A stretch of DNA of 64,000 nucleotides from Luethyella okanaganae (GCF_042660285.1 NZ_JBHSTP010000001.1:62001-126000), one strand, 5' to 3'; shown: positions 1 through 7,874, counted from the stretch's first letter. Notes: generated from the sequence alone by a model not told the origin. A program made the numbers and translations.

Positions 1-473
1 CCGCCGCGACCTTCGCGCTCGCCTGTCCTCCACACACGACCGCCGAGGCCGTCGCCGAGTTCCTGCGCGACGTGCTCTCGGAGCGGAACTTCGCAGAGTA
101 TCTCGCTGATCCGGCGAAGCAGATCCTCATCGCGGAGAGCGACGGCGAAGCGGTCGGCTATACGATGCTGGTCTTCGGCGAACCGGGAGATCCCGATGTG
201 GCCGCCGCGGTCGGCATCCGTCCCACCGTCGAGCTGAGCAAGTGCTATGTGCGCGCAGGAAGCCATGGCCATGGGGCCGCCGCCGAGCTCATGGCGAAGA
301 CACTCGAGGTCGCGCGCGCGGGGGGAGCATCCGGCGCCTGGCTCGGTGTGAACGAGGAGAACGGGCGCGCCATCCGCTTTTACGAAAAGAACGGCTTCGC
401 CAAGGTGGGTCGCAAGCGGTTCCTCGTCGGCGGCAGGCTCGAAGACGACTTCGTGCTCGAACGAGCCCTCTGA
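1..473 (+). CDS. GNAT family N-acetyltransferase, 5' end outside window
   Basis: The reading frame is open from base 3, with residues AATFALACPPHTTAEAV ahead of the first internal start (GTG at 72). The true start therefore lies upstream of the window and this is a 3' fragment of about 156 codons. GNAT-type acetyltransferases move an acetyl group from acetyl-CoA to an amine. The fragment shows strand 4 and the acetyl-CoA pyrophosphate loop (ELSKCYVRAGSHGHGAAAELM), followed by the helix and strand ending in NGRAIRFYEKNGFAKVGRKRF, the usual C-terminal GNAT signature. The substrate cannot be told from sequence. A repeat-rich spacer follows. Confidence 0.85.
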   Translation, partial: AATFALACPPHTTAEAVAEFLRDVLSERNFAEYLADPAKQILIAESDGEAVGYTMLVFGEPGDPDVAAAVGIRPTVELSKCYVRAGSHGHGAAAELMAKTLEVARAGGASGAWLGVNEENGRAIRFYEKNGFAKVGRKRFLVGGRLEDDFVLERAL

Positions 474-528
474 CGACCGGCGCACGTCTCCTGCGCGGCC
501 GGAGGATGGTGACGCCATAGCCCCGGGG

Positions 529-604
529 CGGAGGCCTTCGCTCGCAGGGGAGGCCAGTTCTGCGGATGGCGGCCTCCCGATCTCGCGAAGGCCTCCCTTC
601 GGGC
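529..604. repeat. Dispersed 76-bp intergenic repeat, copy A
   Basis: This stretch aligns without gaps to 3643-3718 (copy B); shared blocks are CGGAGGC, GGAGGCC, GTTCTGC and GGCCTCCCGA. It is built of inverted GGAGGCC/GGCCTCC halves, so the transcript can fold. A partial third copy lies at 6334-6430. All three sit in intergenic spacers. Function is unknown; it resembles a REP-like or small non-autonomous element. Confidence 0.6.
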
Positions 605-748
605 CGTGCAGGGCGGGACATGACAGGGCAGGCAGGGCAGGGCAGGGCGGGACATGACAGGGCAGGGCAGGCAGGGCAGGGCAGGCAGGGCAGAGCAGGC
701 AGGGCAGGGCGGGACATGACAGGGCAGGCAGGCAGGGCAGGGGGGCCG
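605..748. repeat. G-rich tandem repeat array
   Basis: The array is made of GGGCA pentamers punctuated by three copies of a longer unit, GGGCGGGACATGACAGGGCA, at about 609, 647 and 708. Runs such as GGGCAGGGCAGGGCGGG fit the simple G-quadruplex pattern on the plus strand. It lies between convergent genes (GNAT end, oxidoreductase end). Repetitive frames on both strands are open but consist only of repeat-encoded Pro/Ala/Leu/Cys or Gly/Gln/Ala and are not taken as genes. Confidence 0.75.
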
Positions 749-765
749 GCCGCGGGAAGGTTCGT

Positions 766-1734
766 TCAGAGCTCGGCGACGCGCAACACGAGTTTGCCGC
801 GCACGTGCCCGTCTTCGATCGCCCGATGCGCGTCGGCGCCTTCTGCGAGATCGAGCACGCGGTCGACGTGCACGCGGACGTCTCCCGACTCGATGATTCG
901 AGTGATGATGCCGAGGGTGCGGGCGTCGGGCGAGACGTTGAAACCGGTGGCACGGATGCCACGCGCCGCGGCATCCTCTGCCATTGTCGGCCAGCTGCCG
1001 GTGGGGGCATTGACGAGCAGCCCGCCGGGGCGCAACACCTCGAGCGAACGGGTACCGGTGTCGTCAGCGACATTGCCGATGAGGTCGATGACGACATCCA
1101 TACCCTCGACGGCATCCTCGAAGCGTTGCGTCGAGTAGTCGATGACATCGACGGCGCCCAGCTCGCGCAGGAAGTCCGCGTTGCGTGCCGAGCCTGTCGC
1201 CACCACCTGTGCGCCGAAGAAGCGTGCGAACTGCACGGCGAAGTGGCCGACGCCGCCGCTGCCGGCGTGCACGAGCATCCGTTGCCCGGCATGCGCCTTG
1301 GCGAGGTGGACGACCATCCCCCACGCGGTCAGCGCTGCGACGGGAACGGCCGCGGCCTCGACATGACCGAGGTTCGCGGGTTTGCGGGCGATGCTCATCG
1401 ACGACACAGAGACGAACTCGGCGAAGCTGCCCGAGAGCCGCGGGACGCGGCCCATGCCGTAGACGGCCGTGCCGGGCTGCAGCGGATGGTCGGAGTATGG
1501 CACCGCCTCGACGACCCCGCTGAAGTCGTTGCCGAGAACGCAGGGGAAGCGCTCGATCGCCGCGGAGACACCGCGACCCGCTCGGGTCTTCGCGTCGATC
1601 GGGTTGACGCCGGCCGCCGCGACCCGCACCAGCACCTCGTCGCCGATGAGTAGCGGACGCGGCACCTCTGCGATATGCAGTTCGTCTGGGTCGCCGGTCC
1701 GGTCGATGACGAGCGCGCGCATGGTCTCGGACAT
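766..1734 (-). CDS. NADP-dependent zinc-free alcohol dehydrogenase / quinone oxidoreductase
   Basis: A 322-residue medium-chain dehydrogenase/reductase of the quinone oxidoreductase group, which reduces quinones, enones or aldehydes with NAD(P)H. The N-terminal GroES-like half contains AAGVNPIDAKTRAG and LGNDFSGVVE in place of zinc ligands. The Rossmann half carries VHAGSGGVGHFAVQFARFFG, the nucleotide-binding glycine motif. Near the C-terminus GHVRGKLVLRV is typical for the family. The start at 1734 is preferred over 1758 because AAGGAGG lies just upstream of it. It is transcribed alone and converges on the GNAT gene across the G-rich array. The substrate is unknown. Confidence 0.88.
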   Translation of the reverse strand: MSETMRALVIDRTGDPDELHIAEVPRPLLIGDEVLVRVAAAGVNPIDAKTRAGRGVSAAIERFPCVLGNDFSGVVEAVPYSDHPLQPGTAVYGMGRVPRLSGSFAEFVSVSSMSIARKPANLGHVEAAAVPVAALTAWGMVVHLAKAHAGQRMLVHAGSGGVGHFAVQFARFFGAQVVATGSARNADFLRELGAVDVIDYSTQRFEDAVEGMDVVIDLIGNVADDTGTRSLEVLRPGGLLVNAPTGSWPTMAEDAAARGIRATGFNVSPDARTLGIITRIIESGDVRVHVDRVLDLAEGADAHRAIEDGHVRGKLVLRVAEL

Positions 1735-1978
1735 TCCGCCTCCTTGACGCCGGAGCATGATCCGGCGCGACCACGATCGCTCGTTGGGTGCTCATCGCGG
1801 TCGGTCCGCGCACGGGGTCTCGTCCCATGGAACCACGGGCAGACACGGATCTGCGAGCAGCGCCACCCGTGTCTCGGCTCTTCGACTCGATGTAACTCGA
1901 TGTAGGGGACTTCCAGCCAGGCTCCCGGTCACTAAGCTGCATTCAGCGCTATCGAAGGCGCGAAACGAGAGGAACCAT

Positions 1979-2617
1979 GTGAGGAAGATCTTCGGCTTCA
2001 TCCGCATCGTCGCGGCTGCGGCCATCGTCACTGCAATCGTCGGACAGTTCGCGAAGAGCTTCTCCATGGTTCCCGATCCCGCGGCGTTCGCCGTCAACTT
2101 CTTCAGCTTCTTCACGATCCTCTCGAACACCCTGTCCGTCGTGGTCCTGCTCATCGGCGCCTGGTACTGCTTCAGGACGAAGATCGACCCGCCCTTGTAC
2201 AATGTCGTGCTCGCGTGCGTCGTGACCTACATGGCGACGACGGGCGTCGTCTATAACCTGCTGCTGCGCGACGTCTCGCTCGACCAGGCGACGACGCTGC
2301 CATGGTCGAACGAGATCTTGCATCTCTGGGCGCCGAGCTACATGGTTCTCGTCTGGATCTTCACGCCCGGCAAGTCGCCGCTGCCCTGGAACCGACTCTG
2401 GGCCATCGTCTCCTTCCCACTCGTGTGGTCGGTGTACACCATGTTGCGCGGCCCGATCGTCGGCTGGTACCCCTATCCGTTCCTCGATCCCGCGCAGCCA
2501 GGGGGCTACAGGGCTGTGCTCATCTACGTCGTCGCGATCGCCGGGTTCATCGGACTCATGGGGTGTGCGGTCATCTGGCTCAGCCACACCCGGCTGGTGG
2601 CTCGATCACTCGCGTGA
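1979..2617 (+). CDS. Pr6Pr family membrane protein
   Basis: A 212-residue integral membrane protein with about six hydrophobic segments (first at residues 4-23, then FFTILSNTLSVVVLLIGAWY, VVLACVVTYMATTGVVYNLL, the WSNEILHLWAPSYMVLVWIF region, a segment near LWAIVSFPLVWSVYTML, and a last helix before the Arg-rich tail). The ILSN, HLWAP and YPYPFLDP motifs match the Pr6Pr/FAR-17a-like proteins common in actinobacteria. Their function is not established. The GTG at 1979 is chosen because AGAGG stands 6 nt upstream; the ATG at 1977 runs straight into TGA. The frame is open upstream to 1757 but without protein-like sequence. Confidence 0.82.
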   Translation: MRKIFGFIRIVAAAAIVTAIVGQFAKSFSMVPDPAAFAVNFFSFFTILSNTLSVVVLLIGAWYCFRTKIDPPLYNVVLACVVTYMATTGVVYNLLLRDVSLDQATTLPWSNEILHLWAPSYMVLVWIFTPGKSPLPWNRLWAIVSFPLVWSVYTMLRGPIVGWYPYPFLDPAQPGGYRAVLIYVVAIAGFIGLMGCAVIWLSHTRLVARSLA

Positions 2618-2789
2618 TCGATGCACGGACGGTTCACAAAGGCGCCGCGCTGCAGATCCGGTGTGTGTCGCGCTCGGCCCCCTCGACTCTGTCGCGACGC
2701 TCGGAGCGTCAGCGGCGGTCTGGGTCCTGTTCATGGGATGCGGTCATTGCCGCCCGGGAGAGGCACGAATCGCGACCCGGCGACCGTCA

Positions 2790-3482
2790 CTAGACGTACA
2801 GCGCTCCCGGCCCGTAGAGCTCCCGGGCTTCTCGGGAGGCCGCGTCGCGGGCGACCTGGCGGCGCAGCACCTCGACGAGCTGGCCGGCGAGACCGACGAG
2901 AACAGCGATCTGCTCGTCGTCCCGGTCGACCCAGCGGCTGAGCGGCTCGTCGTGCGTCGGCACGAAATTGTCATGCTGCTCCCACACTACGAGCGTGCGC
3001 TCGGCGCCGAGCACGTATTGCTGCCACCAGACCTGACGCAGATAGGCGCGCGGGATGCTACGCCACGGCTTGCTCGTCGTCTTGATCTCGGCGAGCTCGA
3101 CTGCTCCGCTCGCGCGCACCGCGAAGCCGTCGGGGGTGGCGAGGTGCAGGGGCTGACCCTCGGCGTGGAACAGGCTCGTGCTCGGCGCGATGCCGTGGAT
3201 CGCCTGCACCCAGGCCGCGATCACCGGTTCCCGGCTGCGCCCGTGGTCGGTCCAGACGTTGCCGCCGAACCCGGAGCCGTGCAGTTTGTCGAGCGCGGCG
3301 TTCTGGATGGACCGCTGGGTCGCCAGCTTCGCGACATCCGTGGCCGTGATGCCGCGGGATCGGGCCCGCAACCAGGCGACACGATCGCTCGAGTCGGCCA
3401 CGATGCGCTGCAGACATGCGGCTCCGAATGCCTCGCCGCACGACTTTTCCGGGTCGAACGGCTGCGGCATCGTGTCACTCAC
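2790..3482 (-). CDS. YqaJ-type viral recombinase family nuclease, orphan
   Basis: A 230-residue protein with the YqaJ (lambda-exonuclease-like, PD-(D/E)XK) fold signature. It has SSDRVAWLRARSRGITATDVAKL at the N-terminus, HGRSREPVIAAWV (the helix with the first acidic ligand), then TPDGFAV followed by AELAEIKTTSKPW, which supplies the D...ExK catalytic set. YLRQVWWQQYVLGAERTLVVWE is the conserved Gln-containing helix. Phage relatives resect double-stranded DNA for annealing-type recombination. No annealase, SSB or phage genes are adjacent, so it is a chromosomal orphan. GTG at 3482 is used; ATG at 3470 is an alternative. Confidence 0.8.
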   Translation of the reverse strand: MSDTMPQPFDPEKSCGEAFGAACLQRIVADSSDRVAWLRARSRGITATDVAKLATQRSIQNAALDKLHGSGFGGNVWTDHGRSREPVIAAWVQAIHGIAPSTSLFHAEGQPLHLATPDGFAVRASGAVELAEIKTTSKPWRSIPRAYLRQVWWQQYVLGAERTLVVWEQHDNFVPTHDEPLSRWVDRDDEQIAVLVGLAGQLVEVLRRQVARDAASREARELYGPGALYV

Positions 3483-3642
3483 CGGTCCATTGTCTCCTCT
3501 CGGCTCACGGTCTGCCCCTTGCGGATCAGGCCTGTCGGAATCCGGTCGGCGGTTTCGACGGGCTCACCGGTGTGTCGGGCAACCGGCCGCGTTCCCTAGC
3601 CAGGACTGAGCCGGGCGCTGCGCTCGGGTGTTGTCGCCGGAG

Positions 3643-3718
3643 CGGAGGCTTCCGTGCGGAGCGGAGGCCGGTTCTGCCGGTAATGGCCTCCCGAGAATGT
3701 GGTGGCCTCCCGTCCGGC
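3643..3718. repeat. Dispersed 76-bp intergenic repeat, copy B
   Basis: Ungapped partner of 529-604 in the same orientation, with the same length and the same inverted GGAGGCC/GGCCTCC arrangement around GTTCTGC. It lies in the 330-bp spacer ahead of the response regulator gene. The rest of that spacer holds only the promoter-proximal direct repeat. Confidence 0.6.
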
Positions 3719-3774
3719 TGTTCGCGTGACTATTCAAGAAAGTTGCAATGACGCACAGCCTGAACCCCGTCGCC

Positions 3775-3791
3775 TCATAGACGGTTCATAG
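3775..3791 (+). promoter_or_regulatory. Possible response-regulator binding site (11-bp-spaced direct repeat)
   Basis: TCATAG occurs at 3775-3780 and again at 3786-3791, one helical turn apart, 23 bp before the start of the OmpR-type regulator. OmpR/PhoB proteins bind such head-to-tail repeats, so an autoregulatory site is plausible. This is inference from spacing only. Confidence 0.35.
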
Positions 3792-3813
3792 AAAACTCCG
3801 GATACTGAGAAGA

Positions 3814-4566
3814 ATGACGGTCTCAGCATTCGAATCGCCGAATTCCCCCGCCCGCCGGATGACGCGTGCGGATGGCAGCCCGATCAGGGTGCTGGTCGTC
3901 GACGACGAAGCCGCGCTCGCCGATCTGCTGCGCATGGCCCTGCGCTACGAGGGCTGGGAGACCCGCGCGGCGGGCGACGGACGGGAAGCGGTGTCGATCG
4001 CTCGCGAGTTCCGTCCGGACGCGATCGTGCTCGACGTCATGTTGCCGGACTTCGATGGCCTCACCGTGCTTGCGCGGGTGCGCGCGGATCGCCCGGAGAC
4101 CCCCGTGCTCTTCCTCACCGCGAAGGACTCGCTCGACGATCGCATAGCCGGGCTGACCGCTGGCGGCGACGACTACGTGACCAAGCCGTTCAGTCTCGAG
4201 GAACTGGTCGCGCGGTTGCGCGGTCTCATCCGGCGCTCGACTCTGACCACCGAGCAGGCCGATGACCCGCTCATCGTCCTCGGCGACCTCGCGCTCGACG
4301 AGGACAGCCACGAGGTCACCCGCGGTGGCGAGCCGATCGAGCTCACGGCGACCGAGTTCGAGCTGCTGCGCTTCCTCATGCGCAATCCACGTCGGGTGCT
4401 CAGCAAGGCGCAGATCCTCGATCGGGTGTGGAGCTACGACTTCGGCGGCAAGGCCAGCGTCGTCGAGATCTACGTCTCCTATCTCCGCAAGAAGATCGAT
4501 GCGGGTCGTGAGCCGATGATCCACACGGTGCGCGGTGCCGGCTATCTGATCAAGGCGCCCGGATGA
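3814..4566 (+). CDS. OmpR/PhoB-family response regulator
   Basis: A 250-residue DNA-binding response regulator. The receiver domain (about residues 25-135) has the acidic pair D30-D31, phospho-acceptor D74 in IVLDVMLPDFDG, and the conserved lysine in GDDYVTKPFSLEELVAR. The C-terminal winged helix (about 150-250) shows LTATEFELLRFLMRNPRRVLSKAQIL and VSYLRKKI....IHTVRGAGYLI, the standard OmpR-type DNA-contact and wing segments. It overlaps the next gene by 4 bp (ATGA), so it forms a translationally coupled pair with the kinase. The N-terminal 20 residues before the receiver are Ser/Pro-rich; a downstream ATG (MTRADG) is an alternative start. Confidence 0.95.
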   Translation: MTVSAFESPNSPARRMTRADGSPIRVLVVDDEAALADLLRMALRYEGWETRAAGDGREAVSIAREFRPDAIVLDVMLPDFDGLTVLARVRADRPETPVLFLTAKDSLDDRIAGLTAGGDDYVTKPFSLEELVARLRGLIRRSTLTTEQADDPLIVLGDLALDEDSHEVTRGGEPIELTATEFELLRFLMRNPRRVLSKAQILDRVWSYDFGGKASVVEIYVSYLRKKIDAGREPMIHTVRGAGYLIKAPG

Positions 4567-6047
4567 CACCCAGCGGCGCGGGCTGGTCGCTGCGACGCCG
4601 GCTCGTCGTCGCTCTCGTCGTGCTGCTCGCCCTCGTGAGCGCCCTCGTCGGCGTCGTCAGCGTTCTCGCGCTTCGTGCGTCGCTGACCGACAGGCTCGAC
4701 GAGCAGCTGGCGACCTCCATCAGCCGTTCCCTGGTCGTCGTCAGCGGTTCGCTCGGCCCGCTTCCGACGCCGCCGCAGCTGATCGTCCCGAGTGCCGAGC
4801 GCGTGCTCGAGGCTCCGGGTCAGGCGGAGGGCACTCTCGCCGCCGTGCTCGTCGAAGGCAGGGTGCTGAGCTCGGGCTATCTCGACACCGCAGGCACCGT
4901 GCACGCCCTCACCGCGGGGCAGGACGCCGCCCTCGCCGCGGTCGCTGCCGATGGCGCTGCGCACAGCCTCGATCTCGGCGGGAGAATGGGCGACTACCGG
5001 GCACTCGTCGCTTTCGACACGGCGCCGAGCACCGGCGACGGGCTGCGCATCGTCATCGGCCTTCCGCTCGCGAACGTGGAGACGACGGTCGGCCAGGTGG
5101 TGCTCACGGTCGCCATCGTCGCGGCGTTCGGCATCGTGCTCGCCGCCGTTCTGGGCGCACGCATCGTGCGTGGTGCCCTGCGTCCCTTGCAGCGGATGGC
5201 GCAGACCGCGAGCCGCGTCGCCGAGCTGCCGCTCGATCGGGGCGAGGTCGCCCTCGCGGAGCGGATCCCGGCCGCCGACGCGGATTCGCGCACCGAGGTC
5301 GGCCAGGTCGGCGCGGCATTCAACAACATGCTCGACCATGTGGCCGGAGCGCTCGGCGCCCGTGAGGCGAGCGAGCGAAAGGTGCGGCAGTTCGTGGCCG
5401 ACGCGAGCCATGAGCTGCGCACCCCCCTGTCGTCGATCCGCGGCTACTCGGAGCTCACCAGGCGTAGCGGGGAGCAGGTGCCTGCGGACATCGCGCACGC
5501 GCTCTCCCGTATCGAGTCCGAGTCGGTCCGTATGACCGGACTCGTCGAAGACCTGCTCCTCCTCGCTCGTCTGGATGAGGGGCGGGAGCTCGCACGTGAC
5601 CCCGTCGATCTCGGGCGGATGATCGTCGACGCGGTCAGCGATGCTCACGCGACCGCACCGACTCACGAGTGGCGGTTGGAGTCGCCGCCCGATCCGGTCA
5701 TGGTCTCCGGTGATGCGCCGCGTCTGCACCAGGTCGTGGCCAACCTGCTCGCGAACGCCGCTGCGCATACCCCGGCCGGCACGGTCGTCGTCACGAATCT
5801 CGCCGTTGTCGGCGGGGAGGCGGTCCTGACGGTGGGCGACGACGGTCCCGGCATTGATCCCTCGGTGCGGGAGAATCTCTTCGAGCGATTCGCCCGGGCC
5901 GACTCCTCGAGGTCGCGGTCGACCGGGAGCACGGGCCTCGGCCTCGCGATCGTGCGAGCCGTCGTCACCGCGCACGGCGGTTCTGTCTCGGCGGAGAGCA
6001 CATCGGGCGAGACGCGCTTCACGGTGCGTATCCCGTCGGTCGACTGA
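4563..6047 (+). CDS. HAMP-containing sensor histidine kinase
   Basis: A 494-residue membrane sensor kinase, partner of the preceding regulator. The first TM is at about residues 12-33 (LVVALVVLLALVSALVGVV). An extracytoplasmic sensor region of roughly 145 residues follows, then a second TM near residues 180-205 and a HAMP segment. The dimerisation/phospho-acceptor box is FVADASHELRTPLSS, with H283 as the likely phosphorylated histidine. The ATPase domain has the N box (HQVVANLLANAAAHTP), G1 (VGDDGPGID), F box (LFERFAR) and G2 (STGLGLAIV). The topology is like that of PhoR/TcrY-type kinases. The signal is unknown. Confidence 0.95.
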   Translation: MTPSGAGWSLRRRLVVALVVLLALVSALVGVVSVLALRASLTDRLDEQLATSISRSLVVVSGSLGPLPTPPQLIVPSAERVLEAPGQAEGTLAAVLVEGRVLSSGYLDTAGTVHALTAGQDAALAAVAADGAAHSLDLGGRMGDYRALVAFDTAPSTGDGLRIVIGLPLANVETTVGQVVLTVAIVAAFGIVLAAVLGARIVRGALRPLQRMAQTASRVAELPLDRGEVALAERIPAADADSRTEVGQVGAAFNNMLDHVAGALGAREASERKVRQFVADASHELRTPLSSIRGYSELTRRSGEQVPADIAHALSRIESESVRMTGLVEDLLLLARLDEGRELARDPVDLGRMIVDAVSDAHATAPTHEWRLESPPDPVMVSGDAPRLHQVVANLLANAAAHTPAGTVVVTNLAVVGGEAVLTVGDDGPGIDPSVRENLFERFARADSSRSRSTGSTGLGLAIVRAVVTAHGGSVSAESTSGETRFTVRIPSVD

Positions 6048-6099
6048 GGGCCTGGCCGAGAGGTTCGGGCCGAGGAACTCAGGGTCCCGAGTGGCGCGG

Positions 6100-6310
6100 G
6101 CCGGGCCGAGTGGCGTGGGCGGGATGGCGTGGGCGGGATGGCGCATGCGGGGACAGCGTGGGCCGGGTGGCGCAAGTCGGGTGGCGCAAGTCGGGCGGCG
6201 CAAGTCGGGCGGCGCAGAGAGGCTCGAGGCTCAGGAGTTCGGACTGGGTGGCTCAGCTTGGGTGGCTCAGCTGGGTGGCTCAGCTTGGGTGGCTCAGGCG
6301 GGTCGGTCCG
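6100..6310. repeat. Two short tandem arrays in kinase-rplJ spacer
   Basis: The first array (about 6100-6220) repeats GTGGCGCAAGTCGGG and relatives with GGGCGGGATGGCGT; the second (about 6245-6300) repeats GGCTCAGCTTGGGT. Both are short imperfect tandem repeats between the histidine kinase stop and the L10 leader. Open frames through them are low-complexity artefacts. No promoter or gene could be recognised in this part. Confidence 0.65.
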
Positions 6311-6333
6311 CCGGCCGCCTCTGGCTTCTGCCT

Positions 6334-6430
6334 CGAGGCTTCCACCGGAGGGGAGGCGTTTGCATGCTGGGGAGGTCGATTGTCGAGGGACGGGCCTCCG
6401 TTCGTGGCGGAGGCCTCCCTTCCGGAAGAG
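6334..6430. repeat. Partial copy C of the dispersed repeat
   Basis: The left edge (GAGGCTTCCACCGGAGGGGAGGC) and right edge (GGCCTCCGTTCGTGGCGGAGG, then CCTCCCTTCCGG) match the ends of copies A and B, with a divergent and longer centre. Homology is weaker than between A and B. Confidence 0.4.
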
Positions 6431-6450
6431 GGGGGCGATGCGCTGTTGGG

Positions 6451-6504
6451 ACCTGCGCTGAGCGGACCTACGCTGAGCGGACCTGCGCTGAGCGGACCTG
6501 CGCC
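6451..6504. repeat. 15-bp tandem repeat, 3.6 copies
   Basis: Units ACCTGCGCTGAGCGG at 6451-6465 and 6481-6495, ACCTACGCTGAGCGG at 6466-6480, and a partial unit at 6496-6504. It lies about 70 bp before the L10 leader. Being a multiple of three it keeps frames open, which explains apparent long ORFs here. Confidence 0.85.
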
Positions 6505-6574
6505 GTTCAGAGCTGCATGCAGACTCGCGCCGCGCAAAGTTGTGCAGAAGGAGTGGCATCCGGTAGCCTTGACG

Positions 6575-6716
6575 AAGCCAAAGACCGCTGGTTGTCGTCG
6601 CGCATGAAAATGCGTGGTGATCGAAGGCTTGCGAAAGCAGGGGCCCGCGCAGGTGTGTGAAGTCGTCTTCAGTCGAGAGACTGTTTGAGCTCCGTGCCCT
6701 GCGCCGGAGCTTTTTT
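6575..6716 (+). ncRNA. Ribosomal protein L10 leader RNA
   Basis: The transcribed leader upstream of rplJ. In this position actinobacteria carry an L10-L12 binding structure that lets excess L10(L12) repress its own operon. The segment from AAAGACCGCTGGTTGTCG through GCGAAAGCAGGGGCCCGCGC can form stacked helices and is followed directly by an intrinsic terminator, consistent with an attenuation design. Family assignment is from position and architecture; covariance search was not possible. Confidence 0.65.
6689..6716 (+). terminator. Intrinsic terminator/attenuator in the rplJ leader
   Basis: GCTCCG (6689-6694) pairs with CGGAGC (6705-6710) around a 10-nt loop and is followed by six T residues. 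It sits 80 bp before the rplJ start, so termination here would silence rplJ-rplL. Confidence 0.75.
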
Positions 6717-6795
6717 GTTTGCGCGAGCCTGGCCTCCGGCGGCCGAGGCACGCATCGCTTCCGCGATGCGTGACGTAGACATATAGGAGTAGGCC

Positions 6796-7311
6796 ATGGC
6801 GAACAAGGAAGCCGCGGTTGCCGAGCTCACGGAGAAGTTCCAGAGCTCGACCGCCGTTCTGCTGACCGAGTACCGCGGTCTCACTGTTGCTCAGCTCAAG
6901 CAGCTGCGCAAGAACATCAGTGAGGACGCCACATACGCCGTGGTGAAGAACACGCTCACCAAGATCGCGGCGAACAACGCCGGCATCTCGTCGTTCGACG
7001 ACGAACTCGCCGGTCCGTCCGCCATCGCGTTCGTGCACGGAGACCCTGTCGCCGTCGCGAAGTCGCTGCGTGACTTCACCAAGGCAAACCCCCTCCTCGT
7101 GGTCAAGGGTGGCTATTTCGATGGCAAGCCCCTGACCGCTGCAGAGGTAGGCAAGCTCGCCGACCTCGAGTCCCGTGAAGTTCTGCTCGGCAAGCTCGCC
7201 GGCGCCTTCAAGGCCTCGCTGTTCGGAGCCGCATATCTGTTCAACGCACCGCTGTCGAAGGCTGCTCGTCTGGTCGATGCGCTGCGTGAGAAGCAGGGGT
7301 CCGCTGTCTAG
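6796..7311 (+). CDS. rplJ: 50S ribosomal protein L10
   Basis: A 171-residue L10, base of the ribosomal stalk that anchors L7/L12 dimers. It starts MANKEAAVAELTEKFQSSTAVLLTEYRGL, with the standard YRGLTVAQLKQLRK RNA-binding region, and has the C-terminal helix (around KAARLVDALREK) that binds L12. Length and motifs are normal. The start is supported by GGAG at 6786. First gene of the rplJL operon, controlled by the upstream leader and attenuator. Confidence 0.98.
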   Translation: MANKEAAVAELTEKFQSSTAVLLTEYRGLTVAQLKQLRKNISEDATYAVVKNTLTKIAANNAGISSFDDELAGPSAIAFVHGDPVAVAKSLRDFTKANPLLVVKGGYFDGKPLTAAEVGKLADLESREVLLGKLAGAFKASLFGAAYLFNAPLSKAARLVDALREKQGSAV

Positions 7312-7361
7312 GCACCTGTCTGGACACGCGGTGAGTCACTAAGAAACTAAAGGAGAAAATC

Positions 7362-7751
7362 ATGGCAAAGCTGTCACATGAAGAACTGCTCGAGCAGTTC
7401 AAGGGCCTGACCCTCATCGAGCTCTCTGAGTTCGTCAAGGCGTTCGAGGAGACCTTCGAGGTCACCGCTGCTGCCCCCGTCGCCGTTGCCGGCCCCGCTG
7501 CCGTTGGCGGCGGCGCCGCCGTCGAAGAGGTGGAGGAGAAGGATTCCTTCGACGTCGTCCTCGAGACTGTCGGCGAGAAGAAGATCCAGGTCATCAAGGT
7601 CGTCCGCGAGCTCACCTCGCTCGGCCTCGGTGAGGCCAAGGCCGTCGTCGATGGTGCCCCCAAGGCCGTCATCGAGGGCGCCAACAAGGAGACCGCCGAC
7701 AAGGCGAAGGCTGCTCTCGAAGAGGCCGGCGCCACCGCTTCCCTCAAGTAG
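7362..7751 (+). CDS. rplL: 50S ribosomal protein L7/L12
   Basis: A 129-residue stalk protein that recruits translational GTPases. The N-terminal dimerisation domain is MAKLSHEELLEQFKGLTLIEL, followed by an Ala/Val/Gly-rich hinge (AAAPVAVAGPAAVGGGAAVEE) and the C-terminal domain with KDSFDVVLETVGEKKIQVIKVVRELTSLGLGEAKAVVDGAPK. A strong AAAGGAGA site precedes the ATG. Spacing of 50 bp from rplJ fits one operon with extra L12 translation. Confidence 0.98.
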   Translation: MAKLSHEELLEQFKGLTLIELSEFVKAFEETFEVTAAAPVAVAGPAAVGGGAAVEEVEEKDSFDVVLETVGEKKIQVIKVVRELTSLGLGEAKAVVDGAPKAVIEGANKETADKAKAALEEAGATASLK

Positions 7752-7874
7752 TCGGGCCCCGCGAGGGGTTCATTCGAGGTGTAGCGTTGCGCTCGCATTT
7801 GCGAGTCCTACGCGACGGACGCGGTCTCCCAGAATTCGGAGTCTCTGACTCCGCAACCGGGTATTCCGTGTTCC

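Noticed and set aside
289..717. Minus-strand frame rich in Pro-Ala-Leu-Cys repeats
   Set aside because: It is produced by the G-rich tandem array at 605-748 and has no ribosome binding site or family.
6280..7038. Minus-strand frame with GPLSAGPLS repeats before rplJ
   Set aside because: Encoded by the 15-bp tandem repeat and the antisense of rplJ; not a gene.
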